Of a stretch of DNA of 64,000 nt, positions 34,613-44,908 are shown one piece after another. Source of the stretch: Cornus controversa (taxonomy: Eukaryota; Streptophyta; Magnoliopsida; Cornales; Cornaceae). The notes under the pieces were generated by a model. It searched no databases. It saw only the letters and a list, made by a program, of their open reading frames with translations, and was not told where the DNA came from. The stretch spans positions 15,879,541-15,943,540 of the forward strand of contig CM048849.1 of the NCBI GenBank assembly GCA_026545225.1, written 5' to 3'. The position numbers and the translations under genes are program-made. Position 1 is the first letter of the stretch, and each line of letters starts with the position of its first letter.

Positions 34613-35817
34613 GTGAAGCATCACGCATGATTTGTAAAATGTGACTGTTTATGGGTAAAAAACATGAATAACTGTCATATAAATTTGTAATGATTTTATA
34701 TGCATTCATGCATGGATCCCGAGTTAGAGTAGAGATGGGTGGATCATTCCTACTGAGTCACCGAGGTGCTCACCCCCTATTTTCAAACTCTTTTCAGATA
34801 AGGCACCAATTGAGGATGGGGCATGATTGGTTGATGGACTTTGAAGTTCTTGTTTTATGTTTTAACCTTTTGAGATTTAGATAGATGTCCATGCAGGCTT
34901 GTGGCATGTGGACTAGATTGAAAGCATCGTATTTACATTTGGTTCATGTTGGTATAGTTTAGTTTCAAAGGTAATGGCCATATATGGATCATATGTGACT
35001 TTTGGGGTATAGATGGATAAATGTTGGTTTTGTCCCTACTATGTATAGTCCTTGGATATGAATGTTTGGGGTGTGATTGATCATAAGGATGATTTAATGC
35101 TTGTGAATGAGTTGTATAAAATGATTATGATAGTAGAAGGGACTTAGAATGCAAAAAAATGGTCAATTGCATAGTTGTAGGATTTGGGCACTTCGATGCA
35201 TCGAAATGCACTTCAATGCATCGAAAACTTCAATGCATCGAAACGACCACTTTGATGCATCGAAAAACCTACAAGATTTAAAAAAATCAAAAGTATCGAG
35301 AGTGGTTTTTGAGCGATACTTGTGCGATGCATCAAAATCATCATTTTGATGAATCGAAATCACTATTCACAACGTGCTCTGAAATTTACCCAAATTTCAA
35401 TCGGGCATAACTTCTTCATTTTAAATCAAAACTGAGTGTGATTTTATTTTAAATTGAATATTTTTAAATCATCTATCCAATGACGAGGGTTTCAGTTTTA
35501 AGGTTCCCGTCACACAAGGAGTTGAGTTCTGTAATTGAGGGGTTATGTAAGTGTGACTTGATGTGGGACTCATGAGGTTGGTTATGGTTAAGGTTGCGTT
35601 AGCACATCCATGTACAAAAAAAAAAATATTCTGCAGTATTTTAGAGTGATGAGAGTTCATTAGGGATTAACGGATGAGTTCACCTTTGATTTCCAAAGAA
35701 CAAAAATGGGAGCATGACCACATGGTATCATAGCGCGGTACGATTATGGTTGGAGTGTAAATGATTAGTCCCAGTCACCTTTAGTTTCTGGAGAATAAAA
35801 ATCAGGGCGTGACAACA

Positions 35818-35829
35818 TGGTATCAGAGC
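35818..35829 (+). promoter_or_regulatory. Primer-binding site of the chromovirus
   Basis: tggtatcagagc, complementary to the 3' end of initiator Met tRNA, three bases after the LTR end. Diverged copies of the following leader occur at about 35930 (tggtatcaaagc) and 35997 (ggttggaatacc), so the leader has been duplicated. Confidence 0.85.
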
Positions 35830-36261
35830 TCTAAGTTGGAATACCTAGGGACAATGGATAATGGTCAGACCATGTATGGATTTTATGAGTGTTAGATCAA
35901 GTATTTGATACCAATAACTTGGTATCAAAGCTCTAGGTTAGAATACCTATGTATGACGGGAATGGTCATACCACGCGTAAGTTTGAGAGCTTAACTAGGT
36001 TGGAATACCTAAGGACGACGAAAAAAGGGTTAAGCCACGTTTTGAATTGAAGGGACTTGATGATTTATAGACTTGTGAATTTGAGGTTATGATAGTAGAT
36101 TTGAAGATTTTGAGTGTAAGTTAGGACTAAGTGCGTATTATATGGAACTTTTTATGTGCTTACTTATTTGATATAACATGTTAGGTTATATGTTGTGAGT
36201 GTGCATGAATGGAATTGGACAATGATATTCATGCCTTGGACTTAAGTATCTTCTTGTCATC

Positions 36262-37260
36262 TATGTAGAAAGATTCCACCAAGAAGAGCTTGTGGAGGAA
36301 CACCGAAAGTAGTTCCTATAGGAGGGGAGCAATTCATGCGCGACATGGTCATTACCATGTGGCAAATTGCTAGGGAGACATAACAAGAAACCCAAGAGGA
36401 GACACAAGCTCCACCAAGAGTAGCTCCTCCTAGTCGAATGATAACGACATTGGGACATGTTAAGAAACATAGTCCACTGACCTATTCTAGGGGATCTGAT
36501 CTCATTGTGGCAAAGAACTGGTTAGATTATATTGTAAAAATCCTTACCATACTTGAAATAGATAGGGAATTGAGGGTGAAAGTGGCCACTCACTATCTTA
36601 TAGAAGAGGCCAATCATTGGTGGAAATGTATCGGAGACTACCATAACATCGAGGCGATGGATTGGGACATGTTTCAAATACTCTTCCTTGAGAAATGCTT
36701 CTCGGTGACAGTAAAGGATAGCATGAGGATAGAGTTCTTCAACTTGACTCAAGGTATGATAACGGTAATGGAATATGAGACAAAATTCACGTCTTTGACT
36801 CAGTTTACGAAAGAAATGATCCCAATAGAAGAGTTGAAGATCAAACAGTTTATAAGGGGTATCCGACCCTCTTTGCGAGATAAAGTTAGGATTCTGGGTT
36901 TGACCAACTATGCAGCAGTGGTAGAGAGGACTTTGGTAGCCAAGGAGATCGACAATGATAACCAAAGGATAATGGAAGCTAAGAATCAAACAAAGAGCAT
37001 GGGGTCCCTTTCGGACAATTGTGCCAGAAAGAAGCGAAGGGATGATGGGTCATTCTCACGAGGACAACAGAGTCAATCAATAGCATATGTGTCAATACCT
37101 ATTGGATCTGTCCGATCTAGAGTGGTTTGCTTCATTTGTCAGAAGTAGGGACACAGAATGACTGAGTGTACTCAAGGGCAAAATCCTTTAATGGTAGACA
37201 AGAGGTGTTTCTATTGTCAGCAGATGGGGCATATTAGTTAGGATTTCCCACAGATGAGGG
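36262..37260 (+). pseudogene. Chromovirus gag
   Basis: Longest open part 36438-37148 encodes 236 residues with the Gypsy capsid (retrotrans_gag) pattern: ATHYLIEEANHWW, then FLEKCFS and MTVMEYETKF-like blocks, then KIKQFIRGIRPSLRDKV. Two zinc knuckles follow; the first (CFICQK..GHRMTEC, 37129-37170) contains a stop, the second (CFYCQQMGH, about 37207) has a stop and lacks the last Cys. An upstream stop near 36382 cuts off the N terminus. Not functional as it stands. Confidence 0.8.
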
Positions 37261-39639
37261 GTGCACAAAGTGGGGTTGGTTAACAGCAGCGTCCTACATA
37301 GCCTGCTACCTCACAGTCAGGCTTTAGGGCATTGCCACCACCACAGATAGTGTCGTCAGTTCATAGTTCACGAACACCAGCTAGAGGAGCCGCGTCTAGT
37401 GCTCCTAGTCAACAGTCTACACATTAGGGTATAGAACAGCAGGGTTAGAGAGCACAGAGCTGTACCTTCACTCTTGTTCCAGTAAAGACCTTGGCAGGAC
37501 CGTTGGTGGTCCGAGGTATATTTCTTATATCTAGCTTATGGGTTAAGGTTTTAGTGGACTCGGGTGCATCACATTCATTCATTTAATATGCATTTTCTTG
37601 TGCTTTGGGGTTGGAGGTGTCATCTTTGGACTCAATTTTATCCATTGATATGCAAGTTGGTGGTAGAGTGTCTTTGAGTAGGGTATGCTGATCTTACGAG
37701 ATCGAGATTTTGGGTCATCACTTAGTGTTTGATTTCATCCTACTCGATATATCTAGTTTTGATGTGGTTTGGGTATGGATTGGCTATCGACCTATAGGGC
37801 CAACATTGATTGTCATCAGGGGAGAGTGAATTTGTGCACAGCAGAAGGTGTTAGCATTTGTTTTGTGGGAGAGCGGGATTACTTGTCGTCTTCGCATGAT
37901 CCTAGGGAACGGAAAGGACTTGGACATTTCTTAGCGAGCCTACTTGTTGATGGTGTTGATGAGACACTTGGAGAGCTTCCTCGTGTGGTGTGTAAGTTTA
38001 TGGACATATTTTCAAGGGACTTGACACAGTTACCTACGAAGTGAGAGGTAGAGTTTGTGATAGATCTTGCTCCAGGTACTGTGCCCATTTCGATGGCACC
38101 GTACCGAATGACACTGGCTGAATTGAAAGAGCTAAAGAATCAATTGCAAGAGCTACTAGACATGGAATTTGTACGTCCTAATACTTCGCCTTGGGGAGCT
38201 CCAGTTCTTTTGCTAAGAAGAATGACAGGTCTTTGTGGCTTTGTATTGACTATCAGAAGTTGAATCAGGCAACAATCAAGAATAAGTATCCTTTGCCAAG
38301 GATAGATGACTTGTTTGATCAACTTAGGGTTCGAGATGTTCATCAAAGATAGACCTGAGATTGGGCTATTATCAGTTGGGGATTAGAGAAGTGGATATTC
38401 AGAAAATCACTTTTCGCACACGATACGGCCACTATGAGTTTTTGGTGATGCTGTTTGGTTTAACGAATGCACTAACAGCAGTCATGGACTTAATGAATCG
38501 AGTGTTCAATGCTTACTTGGACAAGTTTTGTCACGCCCCGATTCCCGAGGCCCGGAAACCGAGGTGTGAACCCCGTGAGATCACCCTCACGCTTTAACCA
38601 CCACCTGATCATGCAACCTCAATTTCCCATCATTTTTACGAAAATTGGGCATGACCCATTCTAAATAATCAGCTCCTGGCATATTACACCTGCTTTACAA
38701 TTCATATGGACACTTCTGGGCACGTGTCCCCCCAGCATTTATATCTAACAATAAATATGGATACTTCTGGACCCGTGTCCCCCCAACATTTCTACAACAC
38801 GCATAAACAATCATAAATATACATGCCTCAGTCCTTGAATGTCCGTATTAAAAACATACATCACATGAATAAATACAATTGAAGGAACTGAATCAATATA
38901 AATCGCTTTATACATTTAATTCAAATGTAAAGCATCTATCTATCCACTATCCTGCATATACACTAGATTCTAAGGAATCTACTTACTACCTCTGCAACTG
39001 GGACTACCGATCCCCCTAACTGACTTCGAAATCAGCAATACCTGCAAAACCTGGGAGGGGGTGAGCTCAAAGGCCCAACAAGGTATGTAGAACCATACTA
39101 TCATCGCAGCAGCAGGTCGATCCTCACATATTCTCAAAAATATACATGCACTTAAATATATCACAATATTTAAGACCATGCCCCACCTAGCATGCATAAA
39201 CCAATGATGTATATGGCTACTCTAGCACATATGAACATACAAAATCCACTATACATGATTTTAGAAATCATTTTCAACATGCTTGAAAGCAGTAAACATT
39301 CAGCACCAATATGTATATAGAACATATACATCAACACATTTACATAAATGATGTAAATCAACTATCACATCTCCTACTCGTCAAGTAGCACATCTCAAAT
39401 GCAATAAAGATGCATTTAAACCATATAACATGCTCAAAAGCAATAGATATCCAACATATATCATGTCCTATCACAAACAACGCATATATAAGAATGCGTT
39501 AACCACGAAGCATGCTTCACAATAGATAATGCAAGCAAGTTCACACACTTGTCCCTCTCCCGGACTCAACTCGATATCCTAACATGATTCTTAACCAATC
39601 ATGTGACCGAGACGCCTCCCACACAATTCCAACACCGCC

Positions 39640-40035
39640 ACCGAATCATCACATACTCCAAGGTGATTAGTTGGTTTTGGAATTCATCACCGAGTTATCA
39701 CATACTCCAAGGTGGTTAGATAGTTTTCCTCGCCGAGTCATCACATACTCCAAGGCGGTTAAGTAGTTTGTCACCGAGTCATCACATACTCCAAGGTGAA
39801 TAAACCACAATCACCGAGTATTTACCTACTCCAAGGTGATTGGGCCTCTTTTTAGAATCCACACCGAGTATTTACCTACTCCAAGGTGCGTAGACCACCG
39901 TCATCGAGTATTTACCTACTCCAAGATGACGTTACCGCTCCAATGCTCTCATCGTGACCGAGTATTGACCTACTCTGGATGATTTGCCCACTTCATGACC
40001 ACAACCCTAACTGAGTATTGACCTACTCTAGGTTA
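39640..40035. repeat. Minisatellite in the solo LTR
   Basis: About eight units of roughly 45-60 bp. Each holds ACCGAGT, then ATCACATACTCCAAGGTG or TTTACCTACTCCAAGGTG, then a short variable stretch. Neighbouring units share the ATCACATA or the TTTACCTA version, so the array grew by local duplication. Each unit can pair CACC(GAGT) with (AAG)GTG as a small hairpin. Confidence 0.85.
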
Positions 40036-40587
40036 TTCAACCACACTTCCCCGTTTCTCCACAACGGTCCCATATATGCAATGTGGATGCATATGTAATC
40101 AAGCATAATATTTTCATGCATCAATCCCATGCTTATGAATACTAAAAAGAAGTATTTGGCATGCATCTCATCACATTCCAACACATATAGCACATACATG
40201 TTCAAAACCTGCATAATACGTTATATATGCCAACAAACTCAACCTAGCACATTTTTATCATGCTAGTATCAATGCACACATTTGATATATATAAATAAAG
40301 CCAGCATGCACCTCATATTCACATTCTCACATATAATCACATATATGTCCAATCCTGCATATAAGTCCTATATGCACGTATACTAGCATACATACAGTCA
40401 TGCTCTCATTCAATGCATGTATTCACTACAAGTAGCTAACATGCATTCTAATCACAATGTATATACACATATATATTACATCACCCACATATGTATCAAG
40501 AACATATAAAACACTTAGCACATTTCATGCTTTTCAAATGCTCGCTAAAAGTTATATTCAACTTAGCATGCATTTCTACCACTGCAA

Positions 40588-40589
<2 letters not shown>

Positions 40590-40618
<29 letters not shown>
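40590..40618. repeat. (TA)n microsatellite
   Basis: A perfect alternating TA tract of 14 units in the solo LTR; prone to slippage and cruciform formation. Confidence 0.9.
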
Positions 40619-40620
<2 letters not shown>

Positions 40621-43527
40621 CACATACATATATATACATCCTGAACACCATGCATAAGAACCACATATGCATACAAGACAACACAGAGCTAAACAGGTAT
40701 TATTCAGCATGCTTTCCATAGACTTTAATCTATTCATACATGCATATCACAATGCAATTAGGCGATTAATCTAACATGTTATCGCTTCCCAAACCCGCAC
40801 ATACATATATATACACACACGCATATGTATATATCCTCTCACATCCCTGTATATACAACATCCGCCTATACCCACATATATATAAGCACCTATATATATA
40901 CATGTATATACACATACCACATATGATTAAAGTAAGACATATGTAAATTACTCAACGTACGTAAAAGATATGTACGAGATAGAGGCAAGAATCAACTTGC
41001 CTTAGGTCCCGCTCTCCACCGGTCCGTGCCTGCAAATCGGCCTCCACCAAGTCCGGTCCGGTCCAGTCCAGTGTCAAAGCCTACATGACAATCCTCTGAA
41101 CCATTTCCTTGCCCTTTCTAATTTCCATAATTGGTCCAATTTATTTGTGCAAGCCCATGTATAATTCAAGCCCGTAACTAATTTCAGTCCACATCTGGAT
41201 TAACCCAAATAACCAATTTCGGCTCACTGTCATGTCCAACCCAACCCATATATGAATGTGTTGAACACACACACCCCAGTATATACACTTGCACCAAATT
41301 TAACCCAGGAAATCCTCCAATCAAAACCATGTAAATAGGCAACCCACTGTCCAAGCCGACACCACAAGGTCGCCATTTCCATGTCCAAACAGTCCACAAA
41401 TCAGCCCCTTTTTATACCACCATGGGCTCCGAAACGGTGAGCAACCCGTGAAGAATCCACAATCTTTGACGAACCATATCCAAGTGGAACTCATTCGAAA
41501 ACCAAACCCAAGCTGCAACACCCAAAACCCAGTTGACCCAACACAGACTCGTTGCCGAAAACATCTCTACAACCGAGTCAAACGCCGCCGTGTCACGGCC
41601 GAACCCAACACAAGCCACTGGCCACCATCACCGGCAGCCCCTCATCGGTACATCTACAGCCAAGAAATCCCAGCCGCTGTCAACAACAATCAACATAACC
41701 AGCCCACACGGCCAGCCCACAATGGTCACACCGAGACCACCCAAACAAGCTGCCCAAACAGCACCCAACTCCACGGCCGAACAACCCCAATCGCTACCAC
41801 CAAATCCACGGACCAGCCACCGAACCCATCTCCCTTCGGCAACCACACCAAGCCACTACAGCCGAGCCTCCGCCAGCCACGGTCTCCTGCCGAAGAAGAC
41901 CCTCCATCGCCGCCGCTAGAGTCGCCGGAACCACCCAGCCGCGAGAACCCACTTCGCGAATGGCTCAGCCGAACCGAGCCACCCCGCGAGCTCCGCTGCC
42001 GGAGGGACCCGTCGGCGATGCCTCTGCCGGGAACGGCTCCCGCCGCCGCTGCTGGTGCCACTGGGACTGACCCCATCCGCCGCCGTCGCGGCTTCTCTCC
42101 TTCCGGATCTCGGCTCTCGGGTTCTCTTTCTCTCTCCCCCGATTCTCTCTCTTCCTCTTCTTTTCTTTTCTTTTCTTTTTCTTTCTTTTTCCTTTTCTTT
42201 TTCCCTTTCTTTTCTTTTTCTTTCTTCTTTTCTCCTTGGTCAGCCGACCACCCACTCCTTATCTTCTTTTCTTATCCTCCTCCACACAAATATATATCTA
42301 TATATTATTTATATATATACATAACATATGCACATATACTTGTAATCTTGCATGTGCACCCACACTCCTTCATAATTGCATATAAGACCACACACATACA
42401 CACTTTTATGTGTATATATAATAAAGCATGTACTCAATAAATATATTTATAATTTAATATAAATATATCCCACATATATATATATATATATCCATATATA
42501 TATATATATACATGCCTCCTCCGGCATTACTATAATTCCACGTATATATATAAATAACGTCTTTCCGAATTTTAATTTATTCGAAAAAAAATTGGTCCGG
42601 TCCAAAATCACCCGGAACCGGTCAAAATTATTCCGGTCGTTACAAGTTTGTGGTTGTGTTTGTTGATGACTTCCTAGTGTACTCGTCTTCGGAAGAGGAG
42701 CACAAGGGTCACTTGAGGATTGTGTTGCAGCTTGTAAGAGAACATCAATTATATGCCAAGTACGAGAAATGTAAATTTTGGCTAGCGGAGGTGAAATTCC
42801 TTGGGTATGTTATGTCCAAATGAGGAGTTTCTCTGGATCCATCCAAGATAGAGGCAATGATGAGTTGGAAAAGACCTAAGAGTGTATTTGAGATACATAG
42901 TTTCTCGAGATTAGCTAGATATTATCGGAGATTTGTGAACGACTTTGATCATTCTAAAATGTGGGTTGGGGTACATGATTTATTATGACGCTTCACGACT
43001 CAGTTTGGGATGTGTGCTAATACAAACTGAATGAGTGGTGGCGTATGGTTCAAGGCAATTGAAGACGCATGAACAAAACTACCCGACATATGACTTGGAG
43101 TTGGTGGCGGTGATCTTTGCACTTAAGGTGTGGAGATATTATTTGTATGGCAAGAAGTTTGGAAGTGTTCTCAGATCATAAGAGTCTAAAATACATTTTC
43201 TCATAAAAGGATTTGAATATGGGGCAATAGAGGTGGATGGAATATATGGAAGATTATGACTTCGAGTTGCAATACCATTCAGGAAAGGCCAATGTGGTGG
43301 CAGATGCATTGAATAGGAAGTCATATGGTAGCTTAGCAAGCTTAGCCATACAGGAGTGGAAGATGATGGAAGGTATCTCATAAATGGGATTACATTTTTG
43401 TGAGGATGACAGACTAGCGATGTTATTTACTCTCATTGCTTAACCAGCTTTAGTGAGTCGAGTAATAGAGGAACAGAGGAAGGATAGTGAAATTAAGACT
43501 ATTCAAACATGAATTTCAGGCGGTGAA

Positions 43528-44520
43528 GTGGTGGAAGGATGGATAATTCATTTAGATGAGAGCATGAAATTCAAAGGGAAGATGTTTGTTCCCTTAGCTT
43601 TTCGGGATGAGATTCTGAAAGAGTTTCACAATTCAAGACTGGCAGTACATCCTGGTGGTACCAAGATGTATCATAACCTACACCGACAGTATTGGTGGAA
43701 GGGTATGAAAAAGGATGTAACTCAGTTTATGGCAAGGTGCCTCACTTGTCGACAAGTGAAGGCTGAGCATCAGAGGCCAACGGGGTTGTTACAGCTATTG
43801 CCTATGGCTATGTGGAAATGGGAGCATGTCACTATGGACTTCCAAGGTCGAGGAAAAGTCACAACGCAGTTTGGGTGGTTGTTGACAGATTGACAAAAAT
43901 GACTCACTTTATTCCTATCAGCATGACTGATGATGTGGATACTCTCAGTAGATTATACATTGAGCAGATCCTTAGACTTCATGGCGTGCCAATTTCTATT
44001 GTTTCTGATAGAGACCCACGATTTACATCTCGATTTCGGCAGAGTTTCCAAACAGCACTGAATACACACCTTCACTTTAGTACGACTTTTCATCCTCAGA
44101 TGGATGGTCAGTCCAAGCGTACTATACAATTTTTGGAGGATATGCTACAAACATGTGTGCTTCATTTTTGGGATAGTTAGGAGGATCACCTTCCATTGGT
44201 GGAGTTCGCATATAATAAAAGCTATCAAGCTAGTATTGAGATGGCTCCATTCGAGGCTTTGTATGGTAGACTGTGTAGGTCACCTGTCTATTGGACTGAG
44301 GTTGAAGAGAGTTTATTTGGGACCAGACTTAGTGCGAGAGACTACGGAGAAGATCAAGGTGATTCGGCAGAGATTACTTACAGCTCAAAGCCATCAGAAA
44401 AGCTATGCCGATAGAAGGCGGCGACCTTTGGCATTTGAGGTGGGAGACCATATCTTTCTGAAAGTCTCACAACGAAGAGGTTTAATGAGGTTTGGTCATA
44501 GTGGCAAGCTAGCGCCATGA
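43528..44520 (+). pseudogene. Chromovirus integrase
   Basis: The N-terminal zinc-binding HHCC region is at 43640-43760 (H-PGGTKMYHNL, then [11 protein letters not shown]). The catalytic core follows after a frameshift near 43880: [12 protein letters not shown] (first Asp) at about 43883 and [11 protein letters not shown] (second Asp) at about 44006. The expected Glu region reads [11 protein letters not shown] at about 44097, with K in place of the catalytic E. A stop is near 44178. The C-terminal part ([15 protein letters not shown]) is at about 44253. Inactive. Confidence 0.82.
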
Positions 44521-44571
44521 TTTATTGGACCATTTGAGATTTTGGATTGAGTAAGGGAGGTTGCTTATCGT

Positions 44572-44862
44572 TTGGCATTGCCACCGCAATTGTCAAGTGT
44601 GCACAACACTTTTCATGTGTCTATGTTGAGAAAGTATGAACCAGACCCTTCACATCTACTTGATTGGGCAGGCCTTGAGGTGGAGGAGGACGTGTCATAC
44701 GAGGAGAGGCCGATTCAGATTTTGGACACTAGAGTGCAAGTGCTTTGTGGCAAAACCATTCCATTGGTTAAAGTGCTTTGGAGACATCATGGGGTAGAAA
44801 AAGCTACATGGGAGCAGGAACAAGAAGTTCACTCAAAGTATCCCGAGTGGTTCTCCATTTAA
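44572..44862 (+). pseudogene. Chromovirus integrase C terminus with chromodomain
   Basis: Begins with the conserved integrase tail (LPPQLSSVHNTFHVSMLRKY) and ends with a chromodomain at about 44704-44856. The aromatic and acidic pattern VKVLWRHHGVEKATWE followed by EVHSKYPEWF is visible. In this group the chromodomain is thought to steer integration into heterochromatin. This end of the frame is open, but the upstream integrase is broken. Confidence 0.85.
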
Positions 44863-44908
44863 GGTACATTCTAATTTTGTGGACGAAATTCCTATAAGGT
44901 TGGGAGGT

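Larger units (their letters stand above)
29630..35814 (+). repeat. 5' LTR of the chromovirus, carrying an insertion
   Basis: Made of 29630-30970 and 34618-35814 once the Athila-like insertion and one copy of its duplication are set aside, about 2.54 kb. It contains a (TG)n tract at 30343-30375 and a cluster of palindromic TTCGATGCATCGAA-type motifs at 35190-35355. A second, older primer-site-like motif (tggtatcatagc) is inside it at 35723-35734. It differs from the 3' LTR at many positions, mostly transitions, so the element is not young. Confidence 0.85.
38529..42644 (-). mobile_element. Solo LTR of a large-LTR Gypsy family (4.1 kb)
   Basis: Exact duplication AGTTT at 38524-38528 and 42645-42649. 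The plus strand reads TGTCACGCCCCG at the left and GGTCGTTACA at the right, so the minus strand begins TGTAACGACC, a common Gypsy LTR start. There is no primer site, purine tract or coding domain, so I read it as one LTR left by recombination between two. It contains a minisatellite at 39640-40035, a (TA)n tract at 40590-40618 and a GC-rich, C-rich segment at 41600-42110. Confidence 0.8.
37500..43330 (+). pseudogene. Chromovirus protease, reverse transcriptase and RNase H, split by a solo LTR
   Basis: The protease site LVDSGASHSF is at 37551-37580. The C-terminal protease block MGMDWLSTYRANIDC is at 37769. The RT N terminus (SPWGAPVLL) is near 38191, frameshifts follow near 38235 and 38350, and YYQLGIRE is at 38364. 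The open frame then enters the solo LTR at 38529. RT resumes at 42645 with the catalytic VDDFLVYS intact at about 42663, then a stop near 42822. The thumb and RNase H region continue to about 43330 with further shifts (a block with [11 protein letters not shown] near 43290). The matching 5-bp repeat and frame across 38528/42645 show that RT was continuous before that insertion. Confidence 0.83.

Noticed and set aside
29630..35814. A single 6.2 kb LTR
   Set aside because: Comparison with 44909-47408 and the GTGAA duplication shows that 3.6 kb of it is a separate insertion.
36522..36989. 155-codon minus-strand frame
   Set aside because: It is the shadow of the chromovirus gag on the plus strand.
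39640..40035. Regularly spaced repeats looking like a CRISPR array
   Set aside because: The units vary, the spacers are themselves related and short, and the context is a plant LTR. It is a minisatellite.
41448..42440. 330-codon open frame on the plus strand, rich in P, T and S
   Set aside because: It lies in the GC-rich part of a solo LTR, runs against the LTR direction, ends in a run of hydrophobic low-complexity codons from CT-rich DNA and matches no domain that I recognise. Other frames here are open too, as expected for C-rich DNA.
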